Origin: Brachypterus glaber
Lineage: Eukaryota; Arthropoda; Insecta; Coleoptera; Kateretidae
Reading direction: 5' to 3'
Length of the DNA stretch: 64,000 nucleotides
Assembly: GCA_958510825.1 (NCBI GenBank)
Contig: OY294049.1
Location: forward strand, 31,462,774-31,526,773
A program made the position numbers and the translations under genes. This document shows, piece by piece, positions 1-11,080 of the stretch. The notes under the pieces are model-generated. The model saw only the letters and a list, made by a program, of their open reading frames with translations. It searched no databases and was not told the DNA's origin. Numbering within the stretch: position 1 is the stretch's first letter; each line of letters starts with the position of its first letter.

Positions 1-320
1 GAATCATGTTCCAAAAATAAAATTACAAACAAGTTACACAGAAAAAAGTTTGGGACGAAAAACAGATAAGCCCCCCCCATTTCTCACACCCCTGGTTAAA
101 ATGAGTACATGAAAATAACATGCGAAGATGGGCCAAGTCCTGAACCTCGTAAAACCGATTATTTAGCCACTTTAAAAGGGGCTTAGCTCCCTTACGACGT
201 ATTTTTGGACATATGTTTATAGAAACTTTTTGTCATATTTTTTGACGTAGAATCACCCCTTAAAAATTGGGACCCTATATAAAATACACCGTGTATAGTA
301 TATTTGTACTATTTTTCTCG
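1..320. repeat. Dispersed repeat family C, one arm
   Basis: This stretch matches about 49235-49510, 14360-14690 and, in reverse, about 48160-48480. Shared landmarks are a run beginning AAAATTACAAA.AAGTTACACAG, a C-run followed by a TTTC.CA.CCC.TGGTTAAAAT block, and a later CTCCCTTA block before a GTAGAATCA box. At 48-49.5 kb the same sequence forms both arms of a fold-back, so this is probably one arm of such an element cut by the window edge. No coding capacity was seen. Confidence 0.6.
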
Positions 321-1910
321 GTGTGTATTCCCGTTATTCCTGGATTGAAATTAAGGAAATAGCATTTTACATCCAATATCTCCAGACTGCAGTCTGAATG
401 CAATATGAAAAATGCGAAAATACGAGATTATTTTTTTACCTAAATGACATGCAACTACTAATCTTTAGATAGACAAAATTAATTGAATCGCTTTAGTATA
501 AATGACTTTAACTAATCAACCCCTTGGAGAGTTTGTTCCTTTTATATTTTTTTTTCTTATGGATGCCCCCCCCCTCCTTAAATTGAAATAAATCCGCCCC
601 TAATCTAAACTCAGTTTAACCCCTACACGTCTGGATTTTTTTCTACAGCCGCACTATGCTACCAAATAGGAAAAAGTGACCAAAATTATTTTATTGTGTA
701 TTTCAACTTTAAATGATTGGTAAGACATAAAAATATGTTTTTTTTAATTTTTTAATATTTTTCATTGAAGAATTTAGAGCAAAAAGGAAAAATAAAACCG
801 AAAAAAATACCAAATAATTATTTTATTGTGTATTTCAACATTTTAGTAAGACATATATTTTTTTAATATTTTAATAATAAATATCATGGTCCTATCTATG
901 GCGCAGACCACTTTTGTGGGCCTGTGTAATTATTTCAGAAATTTTCTATATTCGAACCATGTGGGGTAAAAATCGTGATATTTAAGTCGTAAGGGGTAAA
1001 TTATTTAAAGATTTGACTTTTTCAAAAACTGCGTATCTCTGAGACATCTCTTAATCTCTATATTTGGCAAAACTACTCTTTATCGAAATCGAAAACATAT
1101 ATTTAGGATTGGCCACCGACTGCGACTGTTACTTTATAAATTTATTTTACGTTTTTCTTATTTTATGGTTTTTACCTAATCATTATTTTGTTTTTTTATT
1201 TAATTCATTATTTTAAATAGATAAAATAATACACTTTTAGTCAAGTCTACATTACTTTTATTCTTTTTATATTTTTGCGATTGCAATTTCTAATGTTTAC
1301 ACATTTATCTTCAGGCAAACTTAAATCTCAGATTAATCGTAGAAACGATAGTCGTATTAACATTAAATAGTAAAAAAAATAATAATAATTATAAACAAAA
1401 GTCGAATGACATGACTTAACCTAACCGTAGGTTTGGACTTTTCATTAAGATCAAAATGAAAAAAAAAAAATAAATAAATAAAAAAAAATCAAAAAAATGT
1501 TTAAAAACATTATTTCAAAAAGAGTTTGAATGAACATTTTTTCAAAATAAAATCAACCTATACAGAAAGTCTGTTATCCAAGGCAACTTAGATCACTCAT
1601 ATCACCTTATTTCAAATTTTCTAGATTAAGATTAATAATACCCCACCACTCACAAAAGATTAAAAATGTTCTCAACCAGTAATGGCACCCACCAATTCCT
1701 GACTGATGCAAGTCAAGCATCAGTGAGCTAGTTTCACTCCTTCTACCCTCCCTCCGAATCCTCCTAACATAAAGGAGTTTAAACTCATATTTTTTATAAA
1801 TTCAAGGGTTTTCATTAAAGTACTACCTAGATACTACTCCAAATAATTATAATATCGTTTAAACGCTTAAACGTCATTTAAAAAATAATAACAATCTAGT
1901 TGGGCCGCCT
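321..1910. other. AT-rich interval, no gene recognised
   Basis: No credible reading frame or RNA gene was found. The stretch is rich in A and T homopolymers. It contains one local direct repeat (677-858, listed separately) and nothing else I can assign. Confidence 0.6.
677..858 (+). repeat. Local direct repeat, two units of about 50 bp
   Basis: Two blocks, about 677-733 and 806-858, share the core TTATTTTATTGTGTATTTCA followed within 20 bases by a GTAAGACATA box. The units are diverged and about 130 bp apart. No function is apparent. Confidence 0.55.
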
Positions 1911-2500
1911 CACAGTGGTTTCCAAATGGTATATTGCGGCCATAAATCGGGAAAAGTGTCTTTTTGGGGGTTTTTGAGGTCGCTGATTACCAATCTGAAG
2001 TTAAAATTTTAATATTCAAAATACTGGATCCTAGATGGCAGCACTTTTTTATATGGATTTTTTGACATTTTCTGTATATCGGTAATTTTACTTTGTTTCA
2101 ATTGTTAAAACGTTCGAAATTTTGAGTGACAGATGTCAGTTAGCAACTTTGGCAGTTATTTCGTTTTTGCACCAATTTGAGTCAAAATATGACAGTTTTT
2201 CTTGTATTTTTAGATTTAGCAACCAAAATTAATTATAAATCGCTATATAAATCTTAATCATTATACATGGCTATGCAGTATGTCTGTTATATTCAAAATG
2301 ACACTTGCAAAAATGATTACGCTCTCAATCAAAGTAATATAACTTTTTTCTGGTTTCTCCCTCTCGTGTGATTTTTATACAGAATTGTTCCCTGTTATGT
2401 ATATATCGAATCATATTTTTAAAATTGGCAACTTAGGTTGCCCAAAAAAAAGATCTGAAGAATTTTCTACAATCCCGCATTGAAAATTTTCGATTTATAT
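1911..2500 (+). repeat. Left long terminal inverted repeat
   Basis: Pairs with 4930-5618. Landmarks in order are the GCGGCCATAAATCGGGAAAA box, GGATCCTA.ATGGCAGCAC, TGACAGATGTCA and, near the inner end, AATGCGGG against the reverse arm. It shares the ATGGCAGC/ATGGCGG style of sequence with repeats at 12.2 and 15.3 kb. Confidence 0.75.
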
Positions 2501-2569
2501 GAGATTTTATCTAATTTATTACACAGTGTTTTATGTACCGTAGATTTTAAAGCTGTTTTTGAGCTTTAG

Positions 2570-3010
2570 GGCGATGATTTAGAAGATGAGCCTTGTTTTT
2601 GCTTTCCCATTTCGAAAATTTTCAAAATTTCGGAAAGCCTTGCATTTGTGCAAAAATGTTCAAAATCTTTTTCGTGTATTTTTGCGTTTTATGACGTTTT
2701 ATGTTGATATAAATTAATTTCGAGCAAAAAAAAATTCGGTCGATCGTCGATTGATCGGTCGGTTGATTGATTGGTCGTTCTGCATGGGAAATTTTGTGAG
2801 CACGATAACTTAGGAACGCTTTAAGCTAGAGATTTGAAATTTGGCATACGGGTATGTTACCAAAAGTTCTCGCTCGGGATTGTTTTTGGTAAACATCGGG
2901 GTGGGCAAGGAAATTGGGAAAATACAATATTTTTTCATAAAAATTTGAAAATTGCTCTATATGGGTTTTTGAGGTTGCTGAAATTGAATCTAACAGTAAA
3001 AAAACTTTAA
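2570..3010 (+). repeat. Dispersed repeat family B, fragment
   Basis: Matches the family B copies at 10.6, 12.8, 19.7, 20.6 and (reverse) 22.2 and 35.3 kb. Shared boxes are TTTCGGAAAGCCTTG, TTTTTGCGTTTTATGACG, a (GATCGGTC)-like run and GGTATGTTACCAAAAGTTCT. It lies inside the Transib-like element, just internal to the left arm. Confidence 0.7.
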
Positions 3011-3100
3011 TTTTTTTGTGACATCACATTTCTCTAGACCCCCTCCTCCTGTCAAAAAGTGTCACAAACTGCTAGACCCCCTCCCCCATAGGCGTGACAT

Positions 3101-4075
3101 GATAATAATAATAATAATAATAATAATCTTTATTGACCATTTTACTTTACAATATAAAATACACAGTATACAGTATAAAGTACAAAATAAATTAGAAAAA
3201 TTATAATTCATACATCAAACATAAAATAAAAAAAGACAATCTACAAAATACAAAGTTAAAAACTAATTGTTAAAAATTTCCAGTGATGGAGTCTCCATAA
3301 ATTCGTTTATGGTATAAAAGGCATTCTTGAGCATAGCTCTTTTAATATTAACTTTTTGACGCAATGACGCAAACGGTAGAATTTTTATGTTACCTGGTAA
3401 CTTATTGTAAAGTCCAATATTAAGACTGTTGTTTATGCTTTTTGCTAATCTAAAAAAAGGAGGTCTGATTTGATCAGCACCTCTAGTCCCTTGACTATGA
3501 ACATTTGAGTTTCTTAATAAGTTCTCCTTATTTTTGTGTATTTCCAGCAAACTATGATATATAAAAAGCGAGGGTAAAGTCATGATTTTGAGCTGTTGAA
3601 AATGAGTTTTGCAGTGAGTATCATAGGGGATATCCGCAATAATTCGAATAGCTTTTTTTTTAATTTTAAAAATCTTGGTAGCATTACAAGAGTTACCCCA
3701 CTGTACAACACCATAAGAAAGCAACGAATGGAATAAACCAAAATAACTAGTTTTTAGGGTATCTAAGTCGAGTAATTTTTTAAGTTCCTTAAGTAAAAAC
3801 AATGTTTTAGATAAGAAAAGTCCAGATATGAGGGGTCCAAGAGAGTGAGTCATCCAAAAAAATACCAAGTAGCTTAACATTGTCTCCATGTTTGTGACAG
3901 TTTTTAGTGGAGATAGTTATATTTTGCTGCGATTTAAAATGAGTTTATTTTTACAAAACCAGTTCTCAGCTAGCTTTTCGAGTTCAATTCTCAGTGAATT
4001 TAGTAGAAACATATTTTCCGCCGACGACAGCAGTGAAGTATCGTCGGCAAAAAATATGCTTTATAGACGTCCCCT
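3101..4075 (-). mobile_element. 5'-truncated LINE, reverse strand, with (TTA)n tail
   Basis: Read on the minus strand, this runs from within the RT palm domain to a 3' tail of AATAAAGATT followed by (ATT)n (3104-3128 on the plus strand). The tail type is shared with the LINEs at 19.4, 57.9 and 63.8 kb. The 5' part of the element is missing; homology stops shortly before the catalytic box. It lies inside the Transib-like element, so either it inserted there or it was carried along. Confidence 0.75.
3263..4066 (-). pseudogene. LINE reverse transcriptase, C-terminal fragment
   Basis: The minus-strand translation gives FFADDTSLLSSA at about 4019-4054 (catalytic FADD at 4040-4051), then ENWFCKNKLILN, a stop near 3910 and a shift, and from 3889 a 208-residue open frame. 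That frame has the usual post-RT landmarks: SYGVVQWGNS, IKKKAIRII, YNKLPGNIK and a terminal FYTINEF motif. The same FYT(I/L)DEF-type ending occurs in the 57.8-kb LINE. The active-site aspartates are present, but the fingers, upstream palm and endonuclease are absent and at least one stop interrupts the frame, so it is inactive. It is most like the CR1/Jockey group; the clade is not certain. Confidence 0.75.
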
Positions 4076-4084
4076 AGTCCTGAA

Positions 4085-4215
4085 TATTTGCTACTATTAA
4101 AAAGGCGAAATCTTTTAAAATCTTTATTCCTTGCCTCTTTTGCCTCTTTGCTTAATTTACCAATGGGCAAAAAAACATTATTTATTATTTCGCTGGCATG
4201 AAATAAAATTTTGTG
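4085..4215 (-). pseudogene. Unidentified short coding relic (LPIGKLSKEAKEARNKDF)
   Basis: The minus strand reads EIINNVFLPIGKLSKEAKEARNKDF, an acidic/basic patterned stretch unlike neighbouring noise. It is fused in frame to sequence antisense-shifted relative to the adjacent LINE, so the junction near 4070-4085 marks the LINE's truncated 5' end. I recall a similar LPIG.LS.EA.EARNKD motif recurring in uncharacterised, probably transposon-linked arthropod proteins, but I cannot name the family. No domain function is assigned. Confidence 0.35.
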
Positions 4216-4930
4216 CAATAAAGATGGTATGTAATACCACTCATTTTTTCGGCATATGAAATGGCAGTCAAAAAGTATAATTTTTAAATAATGTCTATTT
4301 CTCTACCAGATGCCAAACTTTTTAAAATTACGGAAAGACTTTTAATAAAGTTTTCACCTCCAACTTTTGGATTTTCAAAAAATCGTCTAGCTGTAGCTAT
4401 TTAATATATTGGAATATCCAATGTAGAGCTAAAATCGCATAATCGCATAGTTGATAAATAATAGAAGATTTTACATCCGCTTAAGTAACTAATATACACC
4501 TTTTTATACTAAAATACAACCCTTAACTTTAAAGTAGAATGGAAGGATGAATCATAATTTATTACAATTTGGAATGAGATTTTTTTAATTCTAATTATAA
4601 ATATGCGTTTCTAATGATTACTAATCATAATTACCAAACTAGATTTTGTAAATAACTGGCAAATAAAATAAAAAATAGGCAAGTAAAAATATAAAATAAA
4701 TATAATTATTTAAAACCCAATAAATAAATTAAGAAAAAATTGCTAGAAAATACATTTATTTTGAAACTGTTACTTGAGGTATTTAAATTCAGAAACTCGG
4801 CTACATGCAGGTGTGATGTCAGGAGCTTGCTGAGATGGAACCAAAACTAAAATATAACGAACAGATAAGATAAAAAAAACTGCTGGATAAAATCCGGTGT
4901 TTTCATTTATATATAATAAATTATAAGAAG
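4216..4930. other. Interior of Transib-like element, no gene recognised
   Basis: AT-rich sequence between the ORF relic and the right long inverted arm. No reading frame, terminal repeat or RNA fold stood out. Confidence 0.5.
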
Positions 4931-5618
4931 TAAATCAAAAATTTTCAATGCGGGCGTGTAGAAAATTCTTCATATCTTTTTTTTGGGCAACCCAAGTTGT
5001 CAATTTTAAAAATAGGATTTGATCTATACATAACAGGGAACAATTTTATGTAAAAATGAAACGAGAGGGAGAATCCAGAAAAAAGTTATATTACTTTCAT
5101 TTAGAAGGTAATAATTTTTGCAAATGTCATATTGTATATAAGAGACATACTGCATAGCCATGTGTAATGATTAAGATTTATATAGCGTTTTATAATTAAT
5201 TTTGGTCAGTAAATTCAAAATTACAAACAAAACTGTCATATTTTGACTTAAATTGGTGCAAAAACGAAATAACTGCCAAAGTTGCTAATTGACATCTGTC
5301 ACTCAAAATTTCGAATTTTTTATCTTAAATACATATTCTGCGATAAAAAGTGACCATAAATACCAATTTTTAAAAATATCGAATAAATTATTTGAAAAAC
5401 ACATTTCAACTTTTGCTTTAATATTTGTTTTTAACAATTAAAACAAAGTAGAATTACAAATGTACAATAAATTCATATAAAAAAGTGCTGCCATTTAGGA
5501 TCCAGTATTTTGAATATTAAAATTTTAACTTCAGATTCGTAATCAGTGACCCCAAAAACCCCCAAAAAGACACTTTTCCCGATTTATGGCCGCAAAAAGC
5601 CATTTGGAAACCACTGTG
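4930..5618 (-). repeat. Right long terminal inverted repeat
   Basis: Reverse complement of 1911-2500, with about 100 extra bases around 5325-5440 that have no counterpart on the left. It ends at CCACTGTG (5611-5618), followed directly by the CGCCT target duplication. Confidence 0.75.
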
Positions 5619-5623
5619 CGCCT

Positions 5624-6980
5624 CTTAGGTGAGTCAATTTTTTTTTTGTTTTTTTTGGCTATATTTTACCCCCCAATAGGAATTATTTTTTTTATTATTT
5701 TTTTCCACGTTGCCCTAGATGACCTAAAGTTACTCTAAAAATATCAGACTTTTGTCCATCTATATTTGAATTTGAGACCATAGTGTAGCAGCCAGAATAA
5801 TGAGATTTATTGTAAATTTTTAAATTACATTTATTTAAAACTAGAAGTTGTTTATTTCTTGTGGAATAATCGTGGATATTTTGATGTGTTACGAACTTAT
5901 TATCTTTTTTACAAAAGCTTAGGGTAAGCAGTCCAGTGCCCCTCGATAGTGATTGGTCACCTAAATTTCAATTTAGAAAAATAACGTTTATATTTGTTTT
6001 ATTTAAAATTTTAATATACTTTGAATATCTTCCATTATGCTAGTTTACGCCACGCATTTACTTTACTAAAGTTTATTTTTTTAAGGTAAGTTATTTAAAA
6101 CCTTCCCGCATGCATCGTAAGCGAAATGACTAGTCCCAATTTACATAACCGTAAAACGTTGATGTGCCATTAACGAGGACAAAACAATGGTTTATTCCTC
6201 TATATTATTAGAATGAAAGCGATTTTATAAGCAAATTTTGTTTCTACAGGAATAAAAAAGTGTTTTTAGCAACAGCTTTATCAATTCTCTTTTTTTACAT
6301 CAAAACATCATAAAAACAAAGTAAGTAAACAAAAATTATTCATTTTGGTTATGTTGACATTCAAAACCAGCCACATGCTTCAGTGTAAATCGGACTTTCT
6401 GGAGTATTTAGCGGCAAATTTAAAATAACTATACCATAAAAAAATAAACTTTAGACGAAGCTCCTGTATAGTAATGACGAAATTGTTACGCTATAGGTGT
6501 ACGTGTTTTACCTGAATCTGCCATTTTCTTAAGAAAAAGTAAAGAAACGCCTCAACTTTGTTTTTTTTCTTAATACTGTAATAGTGTGCAATGATATATA
6601 ATTTTTATTGGTTTTACGTATATTATATTAACAAGTAGTTTAAAAGCATTTTAAAGGTTATATTATTATAAATTTATTAATTATAGGGTAGGCCAATCGG
6701 TGTCTGATGAAATTAGGTTTAACTAAACTTCTTCCTTTTTTTTTTCAAAAATTATAGGGATAGAACTTGATTTTTACTGAAAATTTCAAGTCGATCGGAT
6801 TCTTTCTTAAGTTATAACGATAATTATCGTTCCACAAAGTCAATTGGAAATATATTTCTTACCCAAAATATATTACTAAATAGTTGATCAACCAGTTAAT
6901 TGCACTAGAATAAACTTAAATTTAATTATTTACGTATTTTTACTCTTAATTTCTTGTTTTAAGGATACTCATTAAATATA
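5624..6980. other. AT-rich interval, no gene recognised
   Basis: No credible coding frame, RNA gene or bounded element was found. Only short poly-A/T tracts are visible. Confidence 0.55.
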
Positions 6981-7840
6981 ACACTGCTCTACAACAAAAG
7001 ATTTTTTTTTGTTTGCCGGGGAGCCTTTAGTCGCGTCTGGCTATATTTGATGCCCTGATTTCTGAACCTTTTACCGTTTTATCGATCAGCTCGTTTTTTT
7101 GAGATATAGCGCACAGTGTTTTTTTGCCTATAGTAGTTAAAAAAATAATTTAGGTCTAATTATTTCTTTTTTCCGTGGATTGATTCTCTATTAATGGAGC
7201 TCTAAGCCAAAAAAAGCGGATTTAAAATATCTTTATTCGTTTGTTTTTAATAGGCTCCCCGTAAAATGTCCATTACTGGATTCAATATAAAACTTTTTTT
7301 ATTTTTACATATCTCACATGTGTGTTAGTGTTGCCTATAAAAATTAGAGTCATATCTTTATTATTTATATAAAATTTTCATAAAAATTATAAAGAAAAAA
7401 TGCAAAAAAAATTTAATTTTTTGAATTTAGAAGCCTATAAAAAACAAACGAATAAAGATATTTTAAATCCGCTTTTTTTTTTGGCTTAGAGCCCTATTAA
7501 TAGAGAACCAATCCAGGGCACTGTGAGCCAGAATATCTGCGTTTTTGGTAAAAAATCGACAAAATTGACTGTTGAATTTCCAAAAAGTGGCAACCGAATA
7601 GGGAATAGTTAGGCCAATTATTCTCAAGGTGCCCTGGCCCATAGTGCAGAGCAAAAATAAAATTAATTGAACCTTAATTTTTTTTACTAGAACTATAGGT
7701 AAAAAAACGACTGTGGGTTATATCTCAAAAAAAAAACGAGCTGATCGAGAAAAACTAAAAAAGGTTCCGAAATCAGCACATCAAATATAGCCAGATGCAA
7801 CTAAAATGGTGTCGTCAAATTTTTGAGTGTTGAGCAGTGT
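6981..7840. mobile_element. Fold-back element, ends ACACTGCTC/GAGCAGTGT
   Basis: Left arm (6981-7262) and right arm (7434-7840) are inverted copies. The ends read ACACTGCTCTACA and, reversed, ACACTGCTCAACA. Matching internal blocks include GGCTATATTTGATG, CGAGCTGATCGA and AAAGATATTTTAAATCCGC. About 170 bp of unpaired AT-rich sequence sits between the arms. I cannot settle a target duplication. It is non-coding; the small open frames inside are chance. Confidence 0.7.
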
Positions 7841-9487
7841 AATTGATCTAGGCCAATCACTGTACTTTTGTGCATCTTTCCATTTATTATTTTATTGTAA
7901 ATTTTGTGTTTATTAATAATGGGAAGTTAACGTTAACGGAAATAAAATAAAACCAAAACGAGCGAAAAGCTAATATATTCTTACATATTTTAAACTTTGG
8001 TTAAGTCTTTACCGTTTACAGAAATAATAATTTTTAAGGGGCCAATCACTGTTCTGTTTACTCTATAACTTATACAAATATATGCACACAATTAAAATAC
8101 ATCTTTGTTTAAAAACTTCTCGACACGAGTCTCCGGGGCCTAAAGATACTATTCTTAATAATCTTTTTGTAAAATTAAGAAATTAGTGGAACTCTCACAA
8201 GTAAAACATTATTTTCCAAGGTTAAAAGTTAAGAAAAATTCCTCCGTTGATGCCCAAATTCAGTTATTACTGTTTTGCTTTATTTTTTCTTAATTTGTTT
8301 CCTTCACAACATTTATCAAAGTAATTATAAGTACTTAGAGGGAAAGTATTTTAACATTCTAGTTCTTGTTTACAGAAGTTGGTGAAGCTCACCAACTATT
8401 GAAAAAATTACTTTAATAGTAAAATATAAAGTGTTGGTTTTGTAACTATCCATTGTAATAATATCTGTTTTTGACAAAAAGAAAATACAAGGCTACGTTG
8501 ATATTATTCAACATTTGAGAAGATCCAGTTGTAGGAATCTTATTAGTTCTGCATAACTAAATAAAAATCATTTTAAAACGAAATGAGCTTGTGATATAAT
8601 TCAAAAAAAGAAATAGCGCCTTTCTAAAATAGAAGATCATAAACATTCCGAATATGCATATCTTTGCTAATGTCTCCCTTAAAATGTTATATAAAAAAAA
8701 AACAGATTGCTTTTTTAACATTTTCACGGTATATGGTAATATTCGTATTTTCTAAAATTAAAATTTTTTCCTATAAGCCTTTAGGGCTAAAAAAATAAAA
8801 AAATATCAAGAAGTTCGAAAATTTTATCACTTTTTGTAAGACCAAATTTTTGAGGTGTTCCACTTTGAGTGGCGACCGCTCTATATTACACAGTGGTTGC
8901 TACTCGAAGTGGAATACAGTGTATAAGATCTTATTGTCTTTTTCTATTTTAAATTACAGAATCTGATTATGTTTATTTTTTATTAAAATGCAAAAATATA
9001 CCAGATATAGAATTTAAAAAGTATTTTAAAAAATAAAATATGTATTTAGGTCAACTATTTAAAACATTTTTTCAAAGTACAAATAGTACCTACTGTATTA
9101 CCATACCAAAATTAAAAATTAAACTAGTCAGTTGTATTAGTACAAAGTGTTTCAGCTGTTGTATAATACATCGGCACAACTACTAAGGGAGTCTATGCAA
9201 TGCATAAAATACATAGGCTTCATATAGTTTTTTTTTACTTTTCTTTAAAATAATACATGTTGATTAAGCTTAAAAATAATATTGATTTCGCATGCGCGCG
9301 ATTGCCACCAATGCAATAACGAGAAGCAAACGCTTGATGTCACACGAAGTTTTTTTTGCACGACCTTGACTAAAAGGTTATTTTACTTCCTCTTTTGCGG
9401 GACTAAACCTACGGTTTTACTCCCTCATCTGTATCATATTATACACGATAGCTGTACACTTTCAAATAAGATTTTAACATGTTTGCC
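7841..9487. other. AT-rich interval with one small inverted repeat
   Basis: No gene recognised. At 8855-8917 GTGTTCCACTTTGAGT pairs with ACTCGAAGTGGAATAC to form a hairpin of about 63 nt containing CACAGTGG in its right arm. The rest is unassigned. Confidence 0.5.
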
Positions 9488-10465
9488 CGGCCATTAACGA
9501 TAATGGCCAAAAACGGCAGGACAATGTGAGGTTATTAAAACTAAATTTTTACAAAAAAAAAACACCAAACAGGCGCAAAGCCAACGCAAATCAACATTAA
9601 GTTAAACCAGCGCCCCTCATAAATAAAAAAAAACACCAAACCCGCCAAAAACAAAACCAAACCAACGCGAATGTAAACCATGGTTTACGCTAACGTTGGT
9701 TTGGTTTTTGGCTGATTTGGTGTTTTTTAATGGTAGGCCGTTGGTTTATATTAGCGTTGGTTTTGCTCCTGTTTAGTTAGTTTTTTAACCTAACTTTCAA
9801 TTTTATCATCACTGGCCGCTGTCTAACGGGCAATGATGACATTGTCCTGGCAATGACGACGTTTCCCGGATAATGATGCCCTTGTATTATGAACAGTACT
9901 CGGCGAATTTCCAGACCTCTCATAAGCGCCGTGTCGACTCTAGCTTTGACGCAAGGTTTTAAATATTTACATTTTTATTTCTTTCTGTTTTAATTTTTTT
10001 TAATGATTCCATTTAAACGAGTAAGGTGGGAAAAAGTTATCGATAATTAAAAATTAAAAACTTGCGTATTGTTAAAAGATAAAAATCGAATGTCGGTTTT
10101 TTCTTTGAAAAACACCGATATATATATAGGTACATATGTATAGTTAATATGCATAGTCAATATTGTTGTGTGTAACAAATTAGTCGTAAAATGTTTCGAC
10201 TTAGTGACCCTTATAAAAATTTTCCTCATAATTCTGCAAAATTATTCCGTAAGCCTATGTTTCTGTGTTTATTTTCAATGTTGAAGAGTCATAACTGAGT
10301 TTACCCCGACTACTAATTATGAACTATCAATATTACCCAAATTACATGGACATTAACGTTATTGGCCGGTCATTATCGATAATGTCCCATTTGGCTGGGC
10401 ATTGTCATCCTTGACCGCCAATAACGTCATTGGCCGAATTATCGTCAAAGACCGTATTACCGTAA
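9488..10465. repeat. Cluster of short imperfect palindromes (GGCCATTA..TAATGGCC type)
   Basis: The left end 9488-9507 reads GGCCATTAACGATAATGGCC. Related units are at about 9829 (GGCAATGATGACATTGTCC), 9849 (GGCAATGACGACGTTTCCC), 10365 (GGTCATTATCGATAATGTCC), 10397 (GGCATTGTCATCCTTGACC) and 10418 (GCCAATAACGTCATTGGCC), with decayed units to about 10465. Units of roughly 20 bp lie side by side at the right end, and the same type bounds the left end. This suggests a bounded element with repeated protein-binding-like sites at both ends. Class unknown. Confidence 0.55.
9551..9790. repeat. Long inverted repeat around CCATGG
   Basis: A fold-back centred near 9680 (AAACCATGGTTT). The left arm has AACACCAAAC, CCAACGC and AACCAAACCAACG; the right arm mirrors these with CGTTGGTTTGG, GATTTGGTGTT and GCGTTGGTTTTG. 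It lies between the palindrome clusters at 9488 and 9829. Confidence 0.7.
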
Positions 10466-11080
10466 TACTTCTTTTTCTGACTCCACCCCCTAAGAGGAGG
10501 GGGTAGTTTCCGTGAAAATTGGTATATTTTTAAGGTTGCTAAAAGTGAATTTGATAATAAAAAATCCATTTTACATGCAGATGTGAAAAATGGGAAAGCT
10601 TTTTTACTGGGCAGTGTATCTTTGCTTTTATTTTCATTTGTTTCTAAGATATTTAAATCAAAATTGGAAAAGCTCATTTTTGATTTACCATTTTGAAAAT
10701 TTTCTAAATTTCGGAAAGCCTTACAACTCGTGCAAAATTTTTCAAACATTTGTTTGCGTATTTTTGCGTTTTATGACGTTTTATGTCGATATAAATGAAT
10801 TTCAAGCAAAAAAAAATGTCAGTCGATCGGTCTGTCCGGGAAATCTTGTGCGCACGATAACTTAAGAACGTTTTGAGCTAGAGACTTGAAATTCGGCATA
10901 CAGGTATGTTACCAAAAGTTCTCGCTCCGGATTGTTTTTGGTGAACATTGAGGTGCGATAAGGGGAAAAATACATTTTTTTACAAAATATTATAACTTGC
11001 TATATAGGGCATTTTAAGGTTGCTGAAATTGAATCTGATAATAAAATTTTTCTAACTCCACCCCCTCGGGGGTGAGGGGG
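10466..11080 (+). repeat. Dispersed repeat family B, near-complete unit
   Basis: Carries in order a GC-rich CTCCACCCCCTAAGAGG box, GTGAAAATTGGTATATT, GAATTTGATAATAAAAAATC, GGGAAAGCTTTTTTACTGGG, TTTCGGAAAGCC, TTTTTGCGTTTTATGACG, CAGTCGATCGGTC, AACTTAAGAACG and GGTATGTTACCAAAAGTTCT. Another GC-rich CACCCCCTCGGGGGTGAGGG box closes it at about 11055. The small open frames on either strand are not conserved between copies and are not called. Confidence 0.75.

Larger units (their letters stand above)
1911..5618. mobile_element. Transib-like DNA element with long terminal inverted repeats
   Basis: Left end 1911 reads CACAGTGGTTTCCAAATGG and the right end 5618 is its reverse complement. The first seven bases equal the V(D)J RSS heptamer CACAGTG. 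Both ends are flanked by CGCCT (1906-1910 and 5619-5623), a 5-bp GC-rich target duplication. Heptamer-like ends plus a 5-bp GC-rich duplication are the known signature of Transib, the superfamily related to RAG1. The inverted arms are long, about 590 bp (1911-2500) and 690 bp (4930-5618), and moderately diverged; one arm has about 100 bp absent from the other near 2110/5325. No transposase is recognisable inside. The interior holds a family B piece, a LINE fragment and a short unknown ORF relic, so the element is non-autonomous. The 5-bp duplication excludes hAT (8 bp) and Tc1/mariner (TA). The assignment rests on termini only. Confidence 0.7.

Noticed and set aside
3018..3206. Open frame of 62 codons with poly-Ile
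   Set aside because: It reads through the (ATA)n tail of the reverse LINE; low-complexity artefact.
3888..4100. Plus-strand frame with SADDSSEVSSA
   Set aside because: Looks like an RT box but is the antisense of the true FADDTSLLSSA coding strand.
7463..7654. 63-codon minus frame
   Set aside because: Lies in the right arm of the 6981-7840 fold-back and has no counterpart conserved in the left arm.
10405..10865. Frames of 114 and 91 codons on opposite strands
   Set aside because: Both cross family B; the other family B copies do not keep either frame.
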